NCBI RefSeq assembly: GCF_029866485.1
Contig: NZ_CP092332.1
Span: 2,108,001-2,172,000 of the forward strand
Source: Flavobacterium keumense
GTDB taxonomy: Bacteria > Bacteroidota > Bacteroidia > Flavobacteriales > Flavobacteriaceae
Reading direction: 5' to 3'
Length of the DNA: 64,000 nucleotides
The notes below the pieces were generated by a model. The model saw only the letters and a program-made list of their open reading frames with translations. It did no database searches and was not told the DNA's origin. Shown in pieces: positions 1-7,180 of this stretch. Made by a program: the position numbers and the translations under genes. Position 1 is the first letter of the stretch. The number at the start of each line of letters is the position of its first letter.

Positions 1-506
1 ATACAGAACAAGATGGTATTCGCTATGATTTTGGAGTCCGTATCCGTTTTAGAGAAGTTGTTATTTCGCCAGAACAAATCAAAGAAAAAGAGTTCATCAA
101 AGAACGCCGCATCAAAGACGGACAAAAAAAATTAATTGATGCTAACGGTAAAGAAGTGTTGGACGAAAAAGGAAAAGTAGTTTTTGTTGACAATTGGAAA
201 GATGTTACTGTTAAAGTCAACGAATTTAGACAATTCAAATCTTGTATAATAACTGCCAAAGTTGACTTCAGTAATTGGACAACAAATCAGTTATTACAAA
301 GCTTTCCGTTGAGTAGCGAATTCATTTTTGAAAATGTGTATGCCAATTATAAAGGAGACCGAAGAGCTGCTGACGATAGTTATTTTCCAAATTTCAATAA
401 AAAAACAATCCCTTTTCCTAGCAACGAACAAATGATTTACGATGCAGGTGAAGATTTAAAAAACAAACTCAAAGGAATTTTAAACCAAAATCCGCTGCGA
501 AATTAA
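1..506 (+). CDS. C-terminal part of an unknown protein
   Basis: An open frame (codons in register with base 3) enters from the left edge and stops at 504-506, giving about 167 residues. The visible part is hydrophilic, with an acidic-basic stretch around TEQDGIRYDFGVRIRF and many Lys/Glu pairs, and shows no membrane segment, cysteine motif or catalytic signature that I recognise. The N-terminus is outside the window, so a signal peptide or lipobox cannot be judged. The first candidate start inside the window is a GTG at 156, but the frame is open and codon-like to the edge, so the gene starts upstream. A strong hairpin terminator follows 20 bases after the stop, so this gene ends its transcript. 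I do not recognise the family. Confidence 0.75.
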   Translation, partial: TEQDGIRYDFGVRIRFREVVISPEQIKEKEFIKERRIKDGQKKLIDANGKEVLDEKGKVVFVDNWKDVTVKVNEFRQFKSCIITAKVDFSNWTTNQLLQSFPLSSEFIFENVYANYKGDRRAADDSYFPNFNKKTIPFPSNEQMIYDAGEDLKNKLKGILNQNPLRN

Positions 507-526
507 TGGCACGTCAATACATAAAT

Positions 527-561
527 AACTCGTTGAATATCAAATATCAACGAGTTTTTTA
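527..561 (+). terminator. Rho-independent terminator after the first gene
   Basis: A perfect 10-base-pair stem, AACTCGTTGA (527-536) with TCAACGAGTT (547-556), has a 10-base loop and is followed by a run of T. It ends the upstream transcript and separates it from the arginine promoter near 614-642. Confidence 0.85.
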
Positions 562-613
562 TTAATACATCCTAACATTGCAGTAAAAAAATGTTAGAAA
601 ACACACAATCGTC

Positions 614-642
614 CTGATTTTATAAAAAAAGTTGTATTTTTG
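614..642 (+). promoter_or_regulatory. Candidate promoter of the arginine/proline cluster
   Basis: TATTTTTG at 635-642 matches the Bacteroidota -7 consensus TAnnTTTG. A partial -33 element (CTG at 614-616) lies 18 bases upstream. Transcription would be expected to begin a few bases downstream, almost on the ATG at 649, so the first codon of the leader peptide would be at or near the 5' end of the RNA. The -7 box is convincing; the -33 box is weak. Confidence 0.6.
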
Positions 643-648
643 CAGTCG

Positions 649-735
649 ATGAATAAAATCAGTTTACATATAACTTCTTTATCACGGATAAACACACGTA
701 TTACCTCTCCCGAGGTACGGACACTATTGGTATAG
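649..735 (+). CDS. Possible 28-residue arginine leader peptide
   Basis: A short frame opens with ATG at 649, just after the predicted promoter, and stops at TAG 733-735. It encodes 28 residues beginning MNKISLHITSLSR. It holds three Arg codons (CGG 685-687, CGT 697-699, CGG 718-720); CGG looks little used in the genes around it. Four Ile, four Leu, four Thr and four Ser codons are also present, so Arg is not dominant. The last third of the frame overlaps two adjacent RNA hairpins (702-717 and 719-740), and the first arginine gene begins 212 bases later. This is the layout of a translated leader that senses charged tRNA or peptide, but no clear terminator follows, so the mechanism is open. No family match is claimed. 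Confidence 0.4.
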   Translation: MNKISLHITSLSRINTRITSPEVRTLLV

Positions 736-740
736 TATCC
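697..740 (+). promoter_or_regulatory. Tandem hairpins in the arg leader RNA
   Basis: Hairpin one is TACCTC (702-707), loop TCCC, GAGGTA (712-717); two further C-G pairs can form across a three-base bulge (697-698 with 718-719). Hairpin two is GGACACTAT (719-727), loop TGGT, ATAGTATCC (732-740), with one mismatch. They lie inside the end of the leader frame, so a ribosome translating or stalling there would change the folding. Neither is followed by a T run, so they do not look like terminators by themselves. Confidence 0.5.
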
Positions 741-808
741 GCAATGTGTTTGGTCATTTATTCATTTTTCAATTTACCGTTTTGAATTCATTTTCGTTTT
801 ACATTGGA

Positions 809-834
809 TGTACATATCCTAAGGATTACATTTT
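809..834 (+). promoter_or_regulatory. Weak attenuator-like hairpin
   Basis: TGTA (809-812), three unpaired bases, ATCC (816-819), loop TAA, GGAT (823-826), TACA (827-830), then TTTT. The stem is short and AT-rich, so termination strength is doubtful. It is the only hairpin-plus-T-run between the leader frame and the acyltransferase gene. The rest of 736-947 shows no further gene that I can support. Confidence 0.25.
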
Positions 835-947
835 AACTTCTACAGCGCCACATCATAAGACTTTGGCAAAATGGGCTATAATAATTCCTAAAATGAGCAC
901 AAAACAAATTGCTATTGTTTCATCTACTATAAAATTCAACTTTTGTA

Positions 948-1565
948 ATGAATATTAAAATTGTTGTAACTCAAGAAGAGCATTATAAGTTTGCGGAAGA
1001 AATCTGCGATACTATCGAAACCTCTGCCAAATTAAGAGGAACTGGTATTGCTAAGAGAACTCCGGAATACATCCAAAAAAAGATGGAAAACCAAGATGCC
1101 ATCATCGCTTTGGCTGATGGTAAATTTGCTGGTTTTTGTTATATCGAAAGTTGGGAACACGGAAAATTTGTAGCGCATTCGGGTTTAATTGTACACCCAG
1201 ACTATAGAAATCACGGTTTGGCCAAAAAAATCAAATCAAAAGTATTTGATTATTCGCTTCAAAAATACCCTGATGCCAAGGTTTTCGGAATCACTACTGG
1301 TTTAGCCGTAATGAAAATCAATTCGGATTTAGGGTACAAACCAGTTCCGTTTTCTGAATTAACTACCGATCCAAGTTTTTGGAAAGGGTGCCAAACGTGT
1401 ACCAACTATGAAATTTTAAAGAGCAAAGACAATAAAATGTGTTTGTGTACTGGAATGTTGTATGACCCAAAAGAAAAACAAAAAATTCCACCCAAACACC
1501 CCTTTAACGTAAAAGTACTGAATAGATTAAAGAAAATTAAAGAAGCCTTATTCTTAAAAAAATAA
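948..1565 (+). CDS. GNAT acyltransferase, probable first enzyme of arginine synthesis
   Basis: A 205-residue single-domain GNAT protein. The acetyl-CoA binding motif A is visible as HPDYRNHGLAKK at residues 83-94, with the R-x-x-G-x-A signature. It heads the arginine cluster, 7 bases before argG, and the cluster has no argA or argJ, so the natural inference is that it acylates glutamate (acetyl or succinyl donor) to make the substrate of ArgB. Residues 148-167 hold CxxC and CxC pairs (C148, C151, C165, C167), which are not part of a standard GNAT core and may bind metal or form a regulatory site. Donor specificity cannot be read from the sequence. The start is the first ATG, after an A/T-rich stretch with no ribosome-binding purine run. 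Confidence 0.75.
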   Translation: MNIKIVVTQEEHYKFAEEICDTIETSAKLRGTGIAKRTPEYIQKKMENQDAIIALADGKFAGFCYIESWEHGKFVAHSGLIVHPDYRNHGLAKKIKSKVFDYSLQKYPDAKVFGITTGLAVMKINSDLGYKPVPFSELTTDPSFWKGCQTCTNYEILKSKDNKMCLCTGMLYDPKEKQKIPPKHPFNVKVLNRLKKIKEALFLKK

Positions 1566-1572
1566 TTATACC

Positions 1573-2766
1573 ATGAAAAAAGTTGTATTAGCCTATAGCG
1601 GAGGATTAGACACCTCATATTGCCTAAAATATTTAAAAAACGAAAAAGGATATGAAGTTCATACCGTTTTAATCAATACAGGTGGTTTTGATGAAGCTGA
1701 ATTGAAAGCTATCGAAGACAGAGCCTATGAATTAGGAAGTGCAAAACACGCCAACCTTACTATTCTAGACAAATACTACGATAAAGCCATAAAATATTTA
1801 ATTTACGGAAACGTATTAAAAAACAACACCTACCCACTTTCTGTAAGTGCTGAACGTGTTTTTCAAGCGATTGAAGCCATTAAATATGCGAAATCAGTTG
1901 GTGCAAGCGCTATTGCTCACGGAAGTACCGGTGCTGGAAACGACCAAATTCGTTTTGATTTGATTTTCCAAACTATTGCGCCTGAAATTGAAATCATCAC
2001 TCCTATTCGTGATTTGAAATTATCACGTCAGGAAGAAGTGGATTATTTGGCTAAAAACGGCGTACACTATTCTTGGGAAAAAGCACAATATTCGATTAAC
2101 AAAGGACTTTGGGGAACCAGTGTGGGTGGAAAAGAAACCTTGACTTCTCACGAAGCATTGCCAAGTGAAGCCTACCCATCTCAATTGCAAAAACAAGGAG
2201 AAGAAAAAGTAACTTTGGAATTCAACGAAGGACAATTGGTAGCCGTAAACGGTAAAAAAGACACGCCTCCAAACAACATTGTGATTTTAGAAAAATTGGC
2301 GAATGCCTACGCTATTGGTAGGGATATCCACGTGGGTGACACCATTATTGGAATCAAAGGAAGAGTTGGTTTTGAAGCCGCTGCTCCGTTGATTATCATC
2401 AAAGCACACCATTTACTAGAGAAACATACTTTGGGTAAATGGCAACAATATTGGAAAGAACAATTAGGCAACTGGTACGGCATGTTATTCCACGAAGGAC
2501 AATTCCTAGACCCCGTGATGCGTAATATTGAAACTTTCTTGGAAGATACTCAAAAAACAGTCAACGGAACCGTGACAGTAACTTTGAAGCCGTATCATTT
2601 CTCATTAGACGGAATCGAATCTAAAAACGATTTGATGAATACTGGATTTGGACAATATGGCGAAATGAACAATGCGTGGACATCTGAAGATGCCAAAGGA
2701 TTCATTAAGATTTTAGGAAATGCACAAAATATATTTTCATCAGTAAACCAATTGAGTCATGATTAA
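1573..2766 (+). CDS. argG: Argininosuccinate synthase
   Basis: ArgG joins citrulline and aspartate, using ATP, to give argininosuccinate in the cytoplasm. At 397 residues it is the usual length. The N-type ATP pyrophosphatase loop AYSGGLDTS lies at residues 7-15, and the conserved HGSTGAGNDQIRFD block is near 115-130. It follows the acyltransferase by 7 bases, and its last 8 bases overlap the start of argC, so the genes are co-transcribed and probably translationally coupled. In the acylated pathway used here, free citrulline is formed only after the ArgE-type deacylase, so ArgG and ArgH act last although argG lies near the front of the operon. Confidence 0.96.
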   Translation: MKKVVLAYSGGLDTSYCLKYLKNEKGYEVHTVLINTGGFDEAELKAIEDRAYELGSAKHANLTILDKYYDKAIKYLIYGNVLKNNTYPLSVSAERVFQAIEAIKYAKSVGASAIAHGSTGAGNDQIRFDLIFQTIAPEIEIITPIRDLKLSRQEEVDYLAKNGVHYSWEKAQYSINKGLWGTSVGGKETLTSHEALPSEAYPSQLQKQGEEKVTLEFNEGQLVAVNGKKDTPPNNIVILEKLANAYAIGRDIHVGDTIIGIKGRVGFEAAAPLIIIKAHHLLEKHTLGKWQQYWKEQLGNWYGMLFHEGQFLDPVMRNIETFLEDTQKTVNGTVTVTLKPYHFSLDGIESKNDLMNTGFGQYGEMNNAWTSEDAKGFIKILGNAQNIFSSVNQLSHD

Positions 2767-3736
2767 AGTTGGAATAATTGGAGGTTCTGGATACACGGCG
2801 GGCGAACTCATCAGAATTTTGATGTTTCACCCTAATGCTACTCTAGATTTTGTGTACAGCACCACTAATGCTGGTAAACCTTTATCTATTGCGCATCACG
2901 ACTTGTTGGGCGATATCGAAATGAATTTCACTGACCAAGTAAACCCTGACGTGAATGTGGTTTTCTTGTGTTTGGGGCATGGTAAATCAAAAGCGTTTTT
3001 AGAACAAAACCAATTTTCAAACGACACTAAAATTATTGACTTAGGCAACGATTTTAGATTGACTAAAGATGCTGCATTTGACGGAAAGCAATTTGTTTAC
3101 GGCTTACCGGAATTGAACAAAACAGCAATACAATCTGCTAATTATATCGCTAATCCAGGCTGTTTTGCGACCGCAATTCAATTGGCTTTGTTGCCGTTGG
3201 CAAAAAATGGATTACTCAACGAAGATGTGCATATCAATGCCACAACTGGAAGTACAGGAGCTGGGGTAAGTCCTTCAGAAACCACCCATTTCAGTTGGAG
3301 AAACAATAATATGTCGCACTACAAAGCATTTGAACACCAACATTTAGGCGAAATCAACCAAAGTATACAACAGTTACAAGCTGGATATCCTAACGAATTG
3401 ATTTTTGTTCCTAACAGAGGGGATTTTGCTAGAGGAATTTTTGCTACTTTATACACTACTGTAACGGATAGTTTGGAAGATATTGTTGCGAAATATGAAG
3501 CCTATTATGCTGACCAACCCTTTGTAACAGTGACGACTACCAATATCAATATGAAGCAGGTAGTACAAACCAACAAGTGTATTATTAGTTTAATAAAAAA
3601 AGGAAACCGGCTTTTAATTACATCTATAATTGACAATTTAACCAAAGGAGCCTCAGGACAAGCGATTCAAAATATGAACTTGTTATTTGGCTTAGAAGAA
3701 ACCACAGGATTGCATTTAAAGCCTTGTGGATTTTAA
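2759..3736 (+). CDS. argC: N-acyl-gamma-glutamyl-phosphate reductase
   Basis: ArgC reduces N-acylglutamyl phosphate with NADPH to the semialdehyde, the third step of the pathway. The 325-residue protein opens with a Rossmann motif (GIIGGSGYTAGEL, residues 5-17) and carries the catalytic cysteine in ANPGCFATA (C135). HQHLGEI farther on supplies the conserved His region. The ATG at 2759 lies inside the end of argG. The acyl group, acetyl or succinyl, cannot be told from this protein alone. About 120 AT-rich bases containing repeats of the type ATCTTTAAAT separate it from argD; I see no gene or clear terminator there. Confidence 0.95.
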   Translation: MIKVGIIGGSGYTAGELIRILMFHPNATLDFVYSTTNAGKPLSIAHHDLLGDIEMNFTDQVNPDVNVVFLCLGHGKSKAFLEQNQFSNDTKIIDLGNDFRLTKDAAFDGKQFVYGLPELNKTAIQSANYIANPGCFATAIQLALLPLAKNGLLNEDVHINATTGSTGAGVSPSETTHFSWRNNNMSHYKAFEHQHLGEINQSIQQLQAGYPNELIFVPNRGDFARGIFATLYTTVTDSLEDIVAKYEAYYADQPFVTVTTTNINMKQVVQTNKCIISLIKKGNRLLITSIIDNLTKGASGQAIQNMNLLFGLEETTGLHLKPCGF

Positions 3737-3856
3737 AAAAAAATAATTAAAAGATTAAAGAATTTAATGATTGAAAAATTAGCAAAGCCATAAATACAGA
3801 CTTGAATAAATCCAATCTTTAAATTTTTAAATCTCAAAATCTTTAAATCATTTGAA

Positions 3857-4996
3857 ATGAACTTATTTGACGTTTATCCTTTATACAATATCACCCCTGT
3901 AAAAGCAGTAGATTGCACTATTACAGACGATAAAGGTGTAGCATACTTAGATTTATACAGTGGTCACGGTGTAATTTCGATTGGTCACACCCACCCGCAC
4001 TATGTATTGAAATTAAAAAATCAATTGGATGCTATTGGGTTTTATTCTAATGCGATTCAAAATCCATTGCAAGTAGAATTAGCTGAAAAGTTAGGGAAGT
4101 TATCCGGTTATGAGGATTATAGCTTATTTTTATGTAGTTCTGGGGCTGAGGCCAATGAAAACGCACTAAAATTAGCTTCTTTTCATACTAATAAATCACG
4201 TGTTATTGCTTTTAACAACTCCTTTCATGGTAGAACTTCGGCAGCAGTAGCTGTAACCGATAATAAAAAAATTGTAGCACCATTGAATGCGCAACAAGTG
4301 GTTACCTTTTTGCCTTTGAACCAAATTGAATTGGTTGAGGCCGAATTGAAAAAAGGCGATGTTTGCTGTGTAATTATCGAAGGAATTCAAGGTGTGGGCG
4401 GATTGGATGAAGGAACTACCGAATTCTTCCAAGACCTAGAAAAAGTGTGCGTACAATATGACGTAGTTCTCATTTTAGACGAAGTACAGTCGGGTTACGG
4501 AAGAACAGGAAAATTCTTTGCACACCAACATCACAACATCAAAGCCGATATAATTTGTTTAGCAAAAGGAATGGGGAACGGATTTCCAATTGGAGGTATT
4601 TTAATCTCGCCAAAATTCAAAGCAAGTTACGGTTTATTAGGCACTACTTTTGGCGGAAGTCATTTGGCTTGTGCCGCAGGGATTGCAGTTTTGGATGTCA
4701 TTAAAGAGGAAAAGTTAATGGACAATGTAAATGAAGTATATGCTTATTTCTTAGAAGCCATTCAACAAATTCCCGAAGTAAAAAAAGTAAAAGGAAAAGG
4801 ATTGATGCTTGGAGTTGAATTTGATTTTGAAATCAATGACCTCCGTAAAAAAATGATTATTGACAAGCATATTTTTACTGGAAATGCCAATAACAAAAAT
4901 CTATTAAGAATACTTCCGCCTCTGACAATCAATAAGAAAGACATAGATACTTTCATTATTGCTTTAAGAGAAACTTTGAAAGAAATTCAATCTTAA
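3857..4996 (+). CDS. argD: N-acylornithine aminotransferase
   Basis: A class-III PLP aminotransferase of 379 residues converting N-acylglutamate semialdehyde to N-acylornithine with glutamate as amino donor. LDEVQSGYGRTG (residues 207-218) carries the Asp that contacts the PLP ring nitrogen, and K237 in CLAKGMGNGFPIGG is the Schiff-base lysine. SSGAEANENA (94-103) binds the cofactor phosphate. Its place between argC and the proline genes supports a biosynthetic rather than catabolic role; an ornithine aminotransferase is the main alternative, made less likely by context. It ends 4 bases before proA. Confidence 0.92.
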   Translation: MNLFDVYPLYNITPVKAVDCTITDDKGVAYLDLYSGHGVISIGHTHPHYVLKLKNQLDAIGFYSNAIQNPLQVELAEKLGKLSGYEDYSLFLCSSGAEANENALKLASFHTNKSRVIAFNNSFHGRTSAAVAVTDNKKIVAPLNAQQVVTFLPLNQIELVEAELKKGDVCCVIIEGIQGVGGLDEGTTEFFQDLEKVCVQYDVVLILDEVQSGYGRTGKFFAHQHHNIKADIICLAKGMGNGFPIGGILISPKFKASYGLLGTTFGGSHLACAAGIAVLDVIKEEKLMDNVNEVYAYFLEAIQQIPEVKKVKGKGLMLGVEFDFEINDLRKKMIIDKHIFTGNANNKNLLRILPPLTINKKDIDTFIIALRETLKEIQS

Positions 4997-5000
4997 TTTC

Positions 5001-6197
5001 ATGAGTACACTACTTTCAATAGCAAAAAGAAATGCAGTTTTAAGCCGAATGGCGACACTTCTTGAAGAAGAAAGAGCCAACCTTAAAGCTATCAACAAGC
5101 AAGACTTGGATAATTATTCTGGAGCCGATTTAGCTATGAAAAAACGTCTTTTGGTGGACGACGCTAAAATTGACGGAATGATTTTGTCGATGCAACAATT
5201 GGCAAGCCAAGACGATCCTATTGGAGTAGAACGATTTCATTTTGTTCATGAGAAAGGAATGAAAATCACCAACAAAACTGCTGCATTTGGCACGGTGATG
5301 ATTATTTACGAATCACGTCCAGATGTTACTGTTGAAGCAGGTGGTATTGCTTTTAAATCCGGAAATAAAATTCTATTGAAAGGCGGAAAAGAATCCTTGC
5401 TTTCCAATTTAAAAATTGTAGCGCTTTGGCACCAAGCCTTGAAAGAGAATGAAGTTTCGGAAAACTGGGTAGAATATTTGAATTACAACCGAACAGAAAC
5501 CCAAGCTTTTTTGGAAAAACCAACACAACGAGTGGATTTAATTGTTCCTCGTGGTGGCGAACAATTAATTGCTTTTGTGAAGCAACACGCTACTTGCCCT
5601 GTGATTGTGAGTGGTCGTGGCAACAATTTTGTATACGTGAATCAAGGAGCGGATTTACAAAAAGCAACGGATATTATCATCAACGGTAAGACTTCTAATA
5701 TTTCAGTTTGCAATGCTTTAGACAAAGTTTTAATCGACACTAATTTAAACAATTGGAAGTCTTTTACTAAACAATTAATCGAAGATTTACAACAGCATAA
5801 AGTAGCTGTTTTGGGTGACCAAAAAGTAGCAGCTGCAACAGGCATTCCTTCTATTGAATCCGATTTAATTTGGTACGAAGAATTTTTGGATTACAAAATT
5901 GTGATTGGAACAGTCGATTCTGACCAAGAAGCCATTGATAAAATCAATCACTATTGCGGAGGACATTCGGCTTCTATCATTACAGAAAATGAGGCTATAG
6001 CCCAAAAATTTATGGACAATGTTGATTCGGCAGCAGTATATCACAACGCCTCTACTCGATTCACAGATGGAGGACAATTTGGATTAGGAGGCGAATTAGC
6101 CATTAGCACAGATAAATTACACCAACGCGGCCCTATTGGCTTACAGCATTTGGTAACTAATAAATGGTATATTTACGGAGATGGACAGATTCGATAG
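5001..6197 (+). CDS. proA: Glutamate-5-semialdehyde dehydrogenase
   Basis: ProA reduces glutamyl 5-phosphate with NADPH to glutamate semialdehyde, the second step of proline synthesis. The 398-residue protein has the aldehyde dehydrogenase fold, with GTVMIIYESRPDVT at 97-110 and the catalytic cysteine in TSNISVCNAL (C237). It begins 4 bases after argD, so it shares that transcript. ProC is not in the window. Having proA and proB inside the arginine operon puts two pathways that draw on glutamate under the same promoter. Confidence 0.95.
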   Translation: MSTLLSIAKRNAVLSRMATLLEEERANLKAINKQDLDNYSGADLAMKKRLLVDDAKIDGMILSMQQLASQDDPIGVERFHFVHEKGMKITNKTAAFGTVMIIYESRPDVTVEAGGIAFKSGNKILLKGGKESLLSNLKIVALWHQALKENEVSENWVEYLNYNRTETQAFLEKPTQRVDLIVPRGGEQLIAFVKQHATCPVIVSGRGNNFVYVNQGADLQKATDIIINGKTSNISVCNALDKVLIDTNLNNWKSFTKQLIEDLQQHKVAVLGDQKVAAATGIPSIESDLIWYEEFLDYKIVIGTVDSDQEAIDKINHYCGGHSASIITENEAIAQKFMDNVDSAAVYHNASTRFTDGGQFGLGGELAISTDKLHQRGPIGLQHLVTNKWYIYGDGQIR

Positions 6198-6203
6198 TAT
6201 TTT

Positions 6204-6341
6204 AAACACAAAGACACGAAGTAAGCGCAAAGCTCACTAAGTTCTTTAGGTTTATGAACTAATATTTTAAACATAGCTTTGTGAACTTTGTGTTTATTAA
6301 AGTTAAATTATAAAAACTTTGTGCCCTTTGTGGTTTAAAAA
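6204..6341. repeat. Intergenic CTTTGTG-type repeat
   Basis: Between proA and proB, AAACACAAAG (6204-6213) is the exact inverse of CTTTGTGTTT (6287-6296), and further copies of the CTTTGTG word occur at 6278-6284 and 6317-6334. The segment ends with TGTGGTTTAAAAATA directly against the proB start. The repeat at 45832-45954 ends in nearly the same way, so both probably belong to one dispersed family. It is non-coding as far as I can see. Confidence 0.6.
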
Positions 6342-6343
6342 TA

Positions 6344-7105
6344 ATGGCTAAAAAAAGAATTTTATTAAAAATAGGAAGCAACACGCTCACCAAAGAAACC
6401 AATCATATTTCGAGAGGAAAGATTGAGGACATTGGAATGCAAATTGCAGCACTGAAAGACGATTACGAGTTTGTAATTGTAAGTTCAGGAGCTATTGCTG
6501 CGGCAAAACAGTTTGTTAAATTAGAAGCGCCAGACAACGAGATTTTTGTCAAACAAGCCTTGGCTTCGATTGGTCAACCGCACTTAATGCGGATTTTTCA
6601 TGAGAATTTCAGCGATTTAGGTTTGCATACTTCGCAGTGTTTACTTTCGTATGCTGATTTTGAAAAAACTGAAACCAAAGTAAATATTATTAACACAATT
6701 GATGTATTAGTTAAAAACAGCTACATTCCTATTATCAATGAGAATGATACTGTTTCAACGGATGAGATTAAATTTGGAGATAACGATAAATTAGCCGCTT
6801 TGACGGCTGTTTTATTAGATGTCGATATTTTGATTATTGCCACCAATACCAACGGAATTTACACTAAAGCATCTATTCACGATGCACATCCTGAAACGAT
6901 TCGTTTAGTAACGGATTTACAAACCTTAGAAAAAGAAATTGGAGAGGCTAAATCCTCACACGGAACAGGCGGAATGCAGTCCAAAATTGATTCGGCAGCG
7001 ATAGCGAAAGCCGCCAATATCGAAACTTGGATTGTCAACGGACTAGAAGATAATTTTATTTTAAAAGCCCTACAAAACGAGATTCCTTTTACGAAGATTA
7101 TATAA
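6344..7105 (+). CDS. proB: Glutamate 5-kinase, form without PUA domain
   Basis: ProB phosphorylates glutamate, the committed step to proline. The 253-residue protein is an amino-acid kinase fold: LLKIGSNTLT at the N-terminus binds the phosphates, and INENDTVSTDEIKFGDNDKLAA is the conserved glutamate-site block. The family often has about 360 residues with a C-terminal PUA domain; this one ends after the kinase domain. The PUA domain is known to matter in proline feedback of the E. coli enzyme, so feedback may differ here (inference). Intergenic repeats on its 5' side could give it separate expression from proA. Confidence 0.93.
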   Translation: MAKKRILLKIGSNTLTKETNHISRGKIEDIGMQIAALKDDYEFVIVSSGAIAAAKQFVKLEAPDNEIFVKQALASIGQPHLMRIFHENFSDLGLHTSQCLLSYADFEKTETKVNIINTIDVLVKNSYIPIINENDTVSTDEIKFGDNDKLAALTAVLLDVDILIIATNTNGIYTKASIHDAHPETIRLVTDLQTLEKEIGEAKSSHGTGGMQSKIDSAAIAKAANIETWIVNGLEDNFILKALQNEIPFTKII

Positions 7106-7180
7106 AAGATAAACGAGTTGTCTACTTATTTGGCGATCCAAATAAACAGATAACTAAATAAACTAATACACTTAAAAGTA

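Noticed and set aside
746..958. 70-residue frame before the acyltransferase
   Set aside because: It lies in the leader gap, runs over the start of the acyltransferase, has no promoter or family pattern, and its composition looks random.
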